From: Zoogloea sp.
GTDB taxonomy: Bacteria > Pseudomonadota > Gammaproteobacteria > Burkholderiales > Rhodocyclaceae
Length of the DNA stretch: 64,000 nt
NCBI GenBank assembly: GCA_016703645.1
Contig: JADJBR010000007.1
Location: forward strand, 1,758,501-1,822,500
Direction: 5' to 3'
Shown: positions 57,221-64,000 of the stretch, in pieces
Layout: every line of letters begins with the position of its first letter
Position numbering within the stretch: the stretch's first letter is position 1
Notes under the pieces: model-generated
Seen by the model: the letters and a program-made list of their open reading frames with translations, nothing else
Told to the model about the DNA's origin: nothing
The model's database searches: none
Made by a program: the position numbers and the translations under genes

Positions 57221-57981
57221 GCCGTGCTGGCTTCCTTGCTGCGCGGCGTGCGGTAATGATGGGGAAACAGCCGGCGCATTTCGCCCTCAACCCAGGCTTC
57301 GGCGCGCGCATTGATTTCCTCCGCGGTCAGGCCGGTGGTATCGATCACCGGGCCGACACTCACCACCACTTCGCCAGGACGCTTGAAGAAGGCATTGCGC
57401 GGCCAGAATTCCCCGGCATTGTGGGCCACGGGCACCACCGGGGTTCCCGTCTGCGCGGCCAGCCACGAGGCGCCAGCCTTGTACCGTTTCTTGCTTCCCG
57501 GGGCCACGCGCGTCCCCTCGGGAAAGATCGTCACCCAAAAACCATGGGCCAGACGATCCCGCCCCTGGGCCTCCACCTGGGTCAGCGCGTCCTTGCCGGC
57601 AGCCCGGTCGATGGCGATCATCGGCATCTGGGAGATTCCCCACCCGAAGAAGGGCACCTTGTGGATCTCCTTCTTCATGACGAAAACCATGGGCGGGAAG
57701 ATGTCCTGCAGCATGATGGTCTCCCACGCCGACATGTGCTTGGAAACCACGATGGCCGGGCCCACCGGAATGTTCTCCCGGCCGATCACACGGTAGGGGA
57801 TGCCCAGCACGTGCTTGATGACCCAGGCCATGATGCGCGGCCATCCACGGATCAACTTGTGACGGGTCTTGGGACCAAACGGAAAGCTGGCCATGCCGAT
57901 CAGCGCATAAAGGGGCGTGAACACGGCCAGGGCCAGCATGAAGAGGAGGTTGCGGATCAGGACCACGGGGGCATCTCTCAA
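57217..57981 (-). CDS. plsC: 1-acyl-sn-glycerol-3-phosphate acyltransferase
   Basis: A 254-aa membrane-associated acyltransferase making phosphatidate. An N-terminal hydrophobic helix (~10-30) precedes acyltransferase motif I SKHMSAWE, which is HX4E rather than the common HX4D, and motif III FPEGTR. The Glu variant is seen in other betaproteobacterial PlsC-like proteins, so activity is likely kept. It overlaps gmhB and ygjP by four bases on each side. Confidence 0.92.
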   Translation of the reverse strand: MRDAPVVLIRNLLFMLALAVFTPLYALIGMASFPFGPKTRHKLIRGWPRIMAWVIKHVLGIPYRVIGRENIPVGPAIVVSKHMSAWETIMLQDIFPPMVFVMKKEIHKVPFFGWGISQMPMIAIDRAAGKDALTQVEAQGRDRLAHGFWVTIFPEGTRVAPGSKKRYKAGASWLAAQTGTPVVPVAHNAGEFWPRNAFFKRPGEVVVSVGPVIDTTGLTAEEINARAEAWVEGEMRRLFPHHYRTPRSKEASTA

Positions 57982-58511
57982 GCAGTTAGGTGCGCGACCA
58001 CGGCCGCCAGGTCGGCGAATATCTCGGTGCCTTCGGGCAGGGCAGGATCAAGCGCGGTCTTGCTGCCCTTTCCGGTCTTCACCAGATAGGGCTTGCAACC
58101 CACCGCAACCCCTGCCTGCAGGTCGCGCAGGCTATCACCGACCACCGGCATGCCCTTGAGATCAACGTTGAAGCGCTGGGCGATCTCCAGGAACATGCCC
58201 GGTTTGGGCTTGCGGCAGGCACACGGGGAGTCCGCCGCATGGGGGCAGAAGAAGATCGCGTCCAGCCGCCCGCTCACCTGGCCGAGGGCCTTGGTCATCT
58301 TCTCGTTGATGGCATTGAGGGTATCCATGTCGAAGAGCCCGCGCCCGACCCCGGACTGGTTGGAAGCCACCACCACCCGCCAGCCCGCTTCGTTGAGGCG
58401 GGCAATGGCTTCGAGGGAGCCGGGGATCGGCTTCCATTCGTCCGGAGACTTGATGAACTGGTCGGAGTCGAAGTTGATGACCCCATCCCGGTCGAGCACG
58501 ATGATCTTCAT
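57978..58511 (-). CDS. gmhB: D-glycero-beta-D-manno-heptose-1,7-bisphosphate 7-phosphatase
   Basis: A 177-aa HAD-family phosphatase for lipopolysaccharide heptose synthesis. It has the DxD motif LDRDGVIN, SNQSGVGRGLF, and the zinc-binding cysteine loop CPHAADSPCACRKPKPGM, followed by GDSLRDLQAG. The zinc loop separates it from other HAD phosphatases. It starts 9 bp after glyS. Confidence 0.95.
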   Translation of the reverse strand: MKIIVLDRDGVINFDSDQFIKSPDEWKPIPGSLEAIARLNEAGWRVVVASNQSGVGRGLFDMDTLNAINEKMTKALGQVSGRLDAIFFCPHAADSPCACRKPKPGMFLEIAQRFNVDLKGMPVVGDSLRDLQAGVAVGCKPYLVKTGKGSKTALDPALPEGTEIFADLAAVVAHLTA

Positions 58512-58520
58512 GGCTTGCCC

Positions 58521-60605
58521 TCAGGCGGACAGACGGGAGATATCGGCCACCTGGTTCATCAGGCCGGCCAGCTGGTTGAGCAGGGCCAGACGGTTCTGAC
58601 GGATCAGAGGCTCCTCGGCCATCACCATCACCTCATCGAAGAAGCGGTCCACCGCCGCCCGCAGGCCGGCCAGCACACGCAGGGCGTCGGTGTAGGCCTC
58701 GTTCTGGAAGTGGGAGCGCGCCAGGGGCGCCACCTCCACAATGGCGTGGAACAAGGCCTTCTCGGCATCCTCGACCAGCAGGGCCACGTCGGGCTCACCG
58801 ATTTCACCCTCGGCCTTCTTGAGGATGTTGACGATCCGCTTGTTCGCGGCAGCCAGGGCCGCAGCTTCGGGCAGTTGTTGGAAGGCCAGCACGGCATCAA
58901 GCTTGGGCACCACGAGATCGATACGGGTCGGCTTGAGGGCCAGCACCGCATCCACCACGTCCTGGGAATGACCGGCATCACGCAGGGTGTTGCGCAGCCG
59001 CTCAAGCATGAAGTCGTAGAGCGGGGCTGCCACCTCGGAACCCAGCTTGCCCGGCGGGAAGGCCGCAGCCGACTCCTTGATCAGACTGTCCAGATCAAGG
59101 GGCAGGGGTGCCTCCATCAGGATGCGCAGCACGCCCAGGGCCGCCCTGCGCAGTCCGAACGGATCCTTGTCGCCGGTCGGAATCTGGCCGATGCCGAAGA
59201 AACCGACCAGGGAGTCGAGCTTGTCGGCCAGCGCCAGCGCGCGGCCGATGTTGCTGTCCGGCAGGGCGTCGCCGGCAAAGCGCGGGCGGTAGTGCTGCTC
59301 GATGGCTTCGGCGACCACCGGCAGCGCGCCTTCGGCGAGCGCGTAGTAGCGGCCCATGGTGCCCTGCAGCTCGGGGAACTCGCCGACCATGTCGGTCAGC
59401 AGGTCGGCCTTGGACAGCAGCGCGGCGCGGTTGGCCAGGTTCTCGTCAGCCCCGAGCATGCCCGCGATCTTGCGAGCGACGATGGACAGACGCTGCACCC
59501 GATCACCCAGGGAGCCGAGCTTGTTGTGGTAGACCACGGCATCCAGCTTGACCACCCGGGAAGTCAGGCCGGCCTTGATGTCCTGTTCGAAGAAGAAACG
59601 AGCATCGGACAGGCGCGGGCGCACCACGCGCTGGTTGCCGGTGATGATGTTCGACGGATCGGCCAGCTCCATGTTGGAGACGATCAGGAAGCGGTTGAGC
59701 AGCTTGCCGTCGGCATCGAACAGGGGAAAGTACTTCTGGTTGGCCCGCATGGTGAGGATCAGGCACTCCTGGGGCACGGCCAGGAACTCGGCCTCGAACT
59801 CGCCGACATAGACCGTCGGATGCTCGACCAGGGCGGTCACTTCCTCGAGCAGATCGGCGTACTCGCCCAGGGTGGCGCCCTGACGGCCTGCCTCGGTGAC
59901 GAGCTGCTTCTCGATGTTGGCGCGACGCTCGGCAAAGTCGGGGATGACCTTGCCTTCGGCCAGCAGGGTTGGCTCGTAGGCGTCGGCGGTAGCGATCTCG
60001 ATCTCGCCACGGCTCATGAAACGGTGGCCCTTGGTGGTACGCCCGGACTGGATGTCGAGCACCGAGCCCGGCACCACGTCGGCACCGTGCAGCAGGGTCA
60101 GCTTATGGGCCGGGCGCACGAAGGTGGCGTCGCCGTCGCCCCAGCGCATCACCTTGGGAATCGGCAGGGCCTTGAGGGCGTCCTGGACGATGCCGGCGAG
60201 CACGTCGGCAAGCTTCGCGCCGGCCACGGTGCTGGTGTAGAACAGGGCTTCGGCCTTGCCGTCCATGCGGCGCTCGAAGCTGGCCACGGCCGACAGGGGA
60301 ATGCCCTTGGCTTCGAGCTTCTTGCCCAGGGCCGGCGTCGGCTGGCCATCAGCGGTCAGCGCCACGGACACCGGCATGATCTTCTCGGTCACGTCCTTGG
60401 CGGCCGCTTCGGAGACCACGTTGGAGATGGTCACCGCCAGGCGGCGCGGCGTGGCAAACCAGCGGAAGGCCCCATCGGCGGTCGCCAGCCCACGGGCACG
60501 CAGCCCGGCCACAATGCCATTGGAAAAGGCCTGGCCCAGCCTGGGCAGGGCCTTGGGCGGAAGTTCTTCGGTCAGGAGTTCTACGAGCAGGGTCGCGCTG
60601 GTCAT
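58521..60605 (-). CDS. glyS: Glycyl-tRNA synthetase beta subunit
   Basis: A 694-aa beta subunit of the alpha2-beta2 enzyme. The N-terminus [19 protein letters not shown] and internal blocks [44 protein letters not shown]-like ([20 protein letters not shown]) and [24 protein letters not shown] are characteristic. The C-terminal DALR-like anticodon region is present. The ATG at 60605 overlaps the glyQ stop by one base; a GTG one codon earlier is the alternative. Confidence 0.97.
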   Translation of the reverse strand: MTSATLLVELLTEELPPKALPRLGQAFSNGIVAGLRARGLATADGAFRWFATPRRLAVTISNVVSEAAAKDVTEKIMPVSVALTADGQPTPALGKKLEAKGIPLSAVASFERRMDGKAEALFYTSTVAGAKLADVLAGIVQDALKALPIPKVMRWGDGDATFVRPAHKLTLLHGADVVPGSVLDIQSGRTTKGHRFMSRGEIEIATADAYEPTLLAEGKVIPDFAERRANIEKQLVTEAGRQGATLGEYADLLEEVTALVEHPTVYVGEFEAEFLAVPQECLILTMRANQKYFPLFDADGKLLNRFLIVSNMELADPSNIITGNQRVVRPRLSDARFFFEQDIKAGLTSRVVKLDAVVYHNKLGSLGDRVQRLSIVARKIAGMLGADENLANRAALLSKADLLTDMVGEFPELQGTMGRYYALAEGALPVVAEAIEQHYRPRFAGDALPDSNIGRALALADKLDSLVGFFGIGQIPTGDKDPFGLRRAALGVLRILMEAPLPLDLDSLIKESAAAFPPGKLGSEVAAPLYDFMLERLRNTLRDAGHSQDVVDAVLALKPTRIDLVVPKLDAVLAFQQLPEAAALAAANKRIVNILKKAEGEIGEPDVALLVEDAEKALFHAIVEVAPLARSHFQNEAYTDALRVLAGLRAAVDRFFDEVMVMAEEPLIRQNRLALLNQLAGLMNQVADISRLSA

Positions 60606-61513
60606 CACGCGGCCTCCTTCTTCAGCATCGGGAAGCCGAGGGCTTCACGGGAGTTGTAATAGGCCTGAGCCACTTCACGGGCCAATGCGCGCACGCGGCC
60701 GATGTAGGCAGCGCGCTCGGTCACGGAGATGGCGCCGCGGGCATCGAGCAGGTTGAAGGTGTGGGAGCACTTCATGACCATCTCGAAGGCCGGCAGCACC
60801 AGCGGCACCGCCATCAGACGCTTGGCCTCGGCCTCGTATTCGCCGAACAGGCGGAACAGCCAGTCCACATTGGAGTGTTCGAAGTTGTAGGTGGACTGCT
60901 CCACCTCGTTCTGGTGATAGACGTTGCCGTAGGTGACCGGCGTGCCATCGGGACCCACGGACCACACCAGGTCATAGACGTTTTCCACGCCCTGCAGGTA
61001 CATGGCCAAACGCTCGAGACCGTAGGTGATCTCGCCCAGCACCGGCTTGCAGCTCAGGGAACCCACTTCCTGGAAGTAGGTGAACTGCGTCACCTCCATA
61101 CCATCCAGCCAGACCTCCCAACCCAGGCCCCAGGCCCCCAGGGTGGGCGACTCCCAGTCATCCTCGACAAAGCGGATGTCGTGGGCGTTGGGGTCGATGC
61201 CCAGCGCCCGCAGGCTGTCGATGTACAGCTCCTGGATATTCACCGGCGACGGCTTGAGCACCACCTGGTACTGGTAGTAGTGCTGGAGCCGGTTGGGGTT
61301 TTCCCCGTAACGGCCATCCTTCGGGCGACGGGAAGGCTGCACGTAGGCGGCATTCCAGTGCTCGGGCCCGATGGAGCGCAGGAAGGTGGCGGTATGGAAG
61401 GTGCCGGCGCCGACCTCGATGTCGTAGGGCTGGAGCAGGGTGCAGCCGTGCTCGGCCCAGAAGTTCGAGAGGCGCAGGATGATCTGCTGGAAAGTCGGTT
61501 TTTGGACGGACAT
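60605..61513 (-). CDS. glyQ: Glycyl-tRNA synthetase alpha subunit
   Basis: A 302-aa catalytic alpha subunit. It matches the family through [56 protein letters not shown] and the class II motif [18 protein letters not shown]. The ATG at 61513 ([10 protein letters not shown]) is the family start; the longer frame upstream is rich in Pro and Cys and unlike protein. It is the first gene of the six-gene minus-strand operon. Confidence 0.97.
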   Translation of the reverse strand: MSVQKPTFQQIILRLSNFWAEHGCTLLQPYDIEVGAGTFHTATFLRSIGPEHWNAAYVQPSRRPKDGRYGENPNRLQHYYQYQVVLKPSPVNIQELYIDSLRALGIDPNAHDIRFVEDDWESPTLGAWGLGWEVWLDGMEVTQFTYFQEVGSLSCKPVLGEITYGLERLAMYLQGVENVYDLVWSVGPDGTPVTYGNVYHQNEVEQSTYNFEHSNVDWLFRLFGEYEAEAKRLMAVPLVLPAFEMVMKCSHTFNLLDARGAISVTERAAYIGRVRALAREVAQAYYNSREALGFPMLKKEAA

Positions 61514-61593
61514 GAGCGCTCCGCGGCACGGGCCGCGCGAATTTGGGCAAAACGCGGATTTTACTGGGTTTCCACGGTCAGGGAATGCCTGAT

Positions 61594-61624
61594 GGCACGG
61601 GCAACCCAAACGCGGACCCGTGCC
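61594..61624. other. Inverted repeat upstream of glyQ and the chemoreceptor gene
   Basis: A perfect 8-bp inverted repeat GGCACGGG/CCCGTGCC with a 15-base loop lies in the divergent region. No U-run follows. Its role is unclear. Confidence 0.35.
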
Positions 61625-61676
61625 GTCACTTCCCAAAGTGTCAAGTTAGTGAACAGATCTCCGTAAATTGGGGAAA

Positions 61677-61704
61677 TAAAATAAAGGTCTGCATCACCCG
61701 ATGA
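61677..61704 (+). promoter_or_regulatory. Possible sigma28 (FliA) promoter of the chemoreceptor gene
   Basis: TAAA at 61677-61680 and CCCGATGA at 61697-61704 resemble the TAAA-N15-GCCGATAA flagellar promoter with a spacer one base too long. Chemoreceptor genes are often FliA-dependent, which adds weight, but the match is imperfect. Confidence 0.35.
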
Positions 61705-61752
61705 CGGTTCCGTTCCCCCGACACAAATCGGCGCTGAGGAAGGTATCCCACC

Positions 61753-63047
61753 ATGAATCTTGAAAACATGCATGTCGCCACGCGCATCCGGCTTCTCGTT
61801 GCCCTGGCGCTGGTCGGCTTGGTCGTCCTGTGCACCGCGAGCCTGTTCAATGTGCGCAGCAGCATGATCGAAGACCGCAAACTCCAGACGAAGCATCTCG
61901 TCGAGACCGGCAGCGGGGTCATCGACCACTTCCACAAGCTCGCCCAGGCGGGGACACTGAGCGACGCCGATGCGCGCAAGGCTGCCGTCGAAACCCTTCG
62001 CAACATGCGCTACGACAAGACGAACTATCTCTTCGTGGTGGATCAACGCAGTCACTATGTACTGATGCCGCCCAAGCCCGATCGGGAAGGCACGGACGCC
62101 AGCGGCCTGAAGGACGCCAAGGGCAAGAGCATCTTTGCCGAACTGATCGGGACCGCCAACGCCGGCGGGGCTTCGTGGACTACTGGTTTCCCAAGCCCGG
62201 CGAGACCGAGCCGCAACCCAAGCTGTCCTACGCGACGGGCTTCGCCCCCTGGGGCTGGGTCGTCGGCACGGGCATCTATGTGGATGACGTCGATCGCGAG
62301 TTCCGCAGCACCGCCATGCTCCTCGGCGGCATTTCAGCCGTCATGCTGATCATCCTGGGCCTGCTGGGCTGGCGGATCAGCGTCAGTGTCACCACCCAAT
62401 TGGGTGGAGAACCGGGGCAAGCCACTTCGGTCATGCAACAAGCGGCCGCCGGCGACCTCACGGTGGCCGTGGGTGACGCCCGCGATGGCTCCATGCTCAA
62501 GGCCCTGTCAAACATGATGGGAACACTGCGCACGATGATGGGCGAGATCAACGGTGGCGCCAATCAGCTGGTGGGCAACGCCGATCACATCAGCCGGGTT
62601 TCCCGCCAGGTCGCCGATGCCGCGGTGCGGCAGTCGGATGCCACGGCGGCCATGGCAGCAGCCATGGAGGAACTGACGGTCAGCTCAAGCAACATTTCCT
62701 CCAGTGCCCTGGAGACCGAACAGAACTCTCAGGAAGCCATGCGTCTGGCGGCGGAAGGAAGCGAGCGGGTCGGCCAGGCCTCCGCGGCCATCCGCAAGAT
62801 GTCCGAAACCGTGACCGGCGCCTCCAGCCGCATCCTGGCGCTGGAAGAGCGCATCGGCCAAGTATCGTCCATCGCCAATGTGATCAAGGAGATCGCCGGG
62901 CAGACGAACCTGCTGGCCCTCAACGCCGCCATCGAAGCCGCCCGGGCAGGCGAGCAGGGTCGCGGCTTTGCCGTCGTTGCAGATGAAGTGCGCAAACTGG
63001 CTGAGCGTACCTCGTCGGCCACCACGGAGATCGAGCAGATGATCTCG
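61753..63047 (+). pseudogene. Methyl-accepting chemotaxis protein, frameshifted and truncated
   Basis: An sCache-type chemoreceptor. Transmembrane helix 1 (~13-32) leads into a single Cache domain ([25 protein letters not shown]). At 62167-62170 the frame breaks inside a GGGG run: adding one G restores [14 protein letters not shown] and the rest of the domain, a second helix and HAMP-like region, and the signalling tip ([41 protein letters not shown]). The match ends abruptly at about 63047, just past the tip, so the returning helix (100 or more residues) is missing. AGGAAGG precedes the ATG. A sequencing error plus a bad join explains this as well as a true pseudogene does. Confidence 0.75.
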
Positions 63048-63057
63048 GTCGGGCATC

Positions 63058-63079
63058 AAGGGGGCTTCACGGCCCCCTT
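63058..63079 (-). terminator. Hairpin downstream of the trpB2-like gene
   Basis: A perfect 8-bp stem AAGGGGGC/GCCCCCTT with a 6-base loop lies 27 bp beyond the trpB2 stop. On the minus strand it ends in CTT with no longer U-run. It sits right where the chemoreceptor reading frame loses similarity. Confidence 0.6.
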
Positions 63080-63105
63080 CCCCGTTCACCGGAACGCGCC
63101 GTATC

Positions 63106-64000
63106 TCAGGCGTCGACCTTCGGCAGACCGGCCAGGGCAAGCGCCAGAGCCTGTTCATCGTAAGGTTGGTCGGTCAGCTTGCCCGACAGGTAGTTGGTGT
63201 AGGAAGTCATGTCGAAGTGGCCGTGGCCCGACAGGCAGAACAGGATGGTCTCGCTCTTGCCTTCCGCCTTGCAGCGCAGGGCCTCGTCGATGGCACCGCG
63301 GATGGCGTGGGTGGCTTCCGGCGCGGGAACGATGCCCTCGCTGCGGGCAAACATCGCCCGCTTCAAAGCAGGCGGTCTGATGCACGCCCCTGGCCTCGAT
63401 CAGCCCCAGTTCCTTCGCATGGCTGACCAAGGGCGCCATGCCGTGGTAACGCAAGCCACCGGCATGCAGGCCGGGGGGCGTGAAGTCGCTGCCCAGGGTG
63501 TGCATCTTGACCAGCGGCGTGAGGTGGGCGGTGTCGCCGAAGTCGTAGGCATACTGGCCGCGGCTGAGGGACGGACAGGCCGACGGTTCGATGGCGACGA
63601 TGCGGCGCTTCTTGGCGTTGGGGCCGCCGCGCAATTGCAGGCCGATGAAGGGAAACGCGATGCCGGCAAGTTGGAACCGCCCCCACGCAGCCCACCACCA
63701 CGTCCGGATCGTCGCCAGCCATCTCCATCTGCAGGATGGCCTCTTCGCCACGATGGTCTGGTGCAACAGCACGTGGTTGAGCACCGAACCCAGGGCGTAT
63801 TTGGTGTCGTCGTTCTTGGCCGCCACCTCCACCGCCTCGGAGATGGCGATGCCGAGGAACCAATGTGCTCCGGGTACCGGGCCATCACGGCGCGGCCATA
63901 CTCGGTTTTCTGCCGACGGGGATGCAATGCAGCGCGCGCCCCAGGTTTCCATCAGGGCGCGTCGATATGGCTTCTGGTCGTAGGAGACACGCACCTGGAA
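63106..64000 (-). pseudogene. trpB: TrpB2-type tryptophan synthase beta chain, disrupted by several frameshifts; 5' end outside window
   Basis: Minus-strand sequence encodes a TrpB2-like PLP enzyme but spread over all three frames. Reading from the right edge: RVSYDQKPYRRALMETWGA in one frame, RQKTEYGRAVMARYPEH in a second, GIAISEAVEVAAKNDDTKYAL back in the first, GEEAILQMEMAGDDPDVVVGCVG in the third, GGGSN in the second, a long good stretch (AGIAFPFIGLQLRGGPNAKK to [11 protein letters not shown]) in the first, then [17 protein letters not shown] to the TGA at 63106 in the third. The amino acid sequence is otherwise well preserved with no internal stops in the right frames, which points to indel sequencing errors rather than an old pseudogene. 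Confidence 0.8.

Overview
The window is GC-rich, densely packed chromosomal DNA, almost certainly from a betaproteobacterium and probably of the Rhodocyclales (Azospira/Dechloromonas-like). The taxonomy is inferred from gene content and order: coaBC-dut next to radC-rpmB-rpmG, csp-clpS-clpA, glyQ-glyS-gmhB-plsC-ygjP-gloA, a polyhydroxybutyrate (PHB) oligomer hydrolase, paired isocitrate dehydrogenases with AceK, and a sigma54-dependent flagellar cluster. No rRNA, tRNA, CRISPR array, insertion sequence or prophage was recognised.

Layout. 0-8 kb: the end of a diguanylate cyclase, a small exported protein, a quinone oxidoreductase, malic enzyme MaeB, a lone ParA and UvrD helicase. 8-12 kb: an unknown 108-aa protein and yajC-secD-secF. 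12-20.5 kb: a central-carbon block with monomeric IDH, dimeric Icd (convergent), AceK and a lipoprotein 3-hydroxybutyrate oligomer hydrolase. 20.6-27.9 kb: nudix-dut-coaBC on the minus strand, radC-rpmB-rpmG, a cold-shock gene, clpS-clpA and rraA. 28-34 kb: isocitrate lyase with an elaborate promoter, an EamA transporter, a SpoIIAA-like protein, a sulfurtransferase, a YidB-like protein, rpiA and phoU. 34.2-49.5 kb: a flagellar cluster (ycgR, fliE, flrC-flrB, fliFGHIJ, fliK, fliLMN, fliOPQR). 49.5-55.9 kb: three signalling genes fused translationally to the end of fliR, namely a PAS kinase, a REC-HD-GYP phosphodiesterase and a large hybrid kinase with Hpt. 56-61.5 kb: the glyQS-gmhB-plsC-ygjP-gloA operon. 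61.7-64 kb: a frameshifted, truncated chemoreceptor and a TrpB2-type gene with about six frame changes; this last 2 kb is probably low-quality sequence or a bad join.

Two functional themes stand out. First, flux at the TCA/glyoxylate branch point: two unrelated isocitrate dehydrogenases, the kinase/phosphatase that controls only one of them, and isocitrate lyase. Second, motility control by c-di-GMP: a GGDEF protein with an I-site, a YcgR brake, an FlrBC sigma54 two-component system with two identical consensus -24/-12 promoters (fliE, fliK), and the HD-GYP phosphorelay module attached to fliR.

Non-coding items worth a look are a diverged pair of ~110-bp repeats, a 70-aa antisense gene splitting the fli operon between fliN and fliO, a terminator hairpin just upstream of the yidB-like start codon, and palindromes ahead of aceA and the oligomer hydrolase gene.
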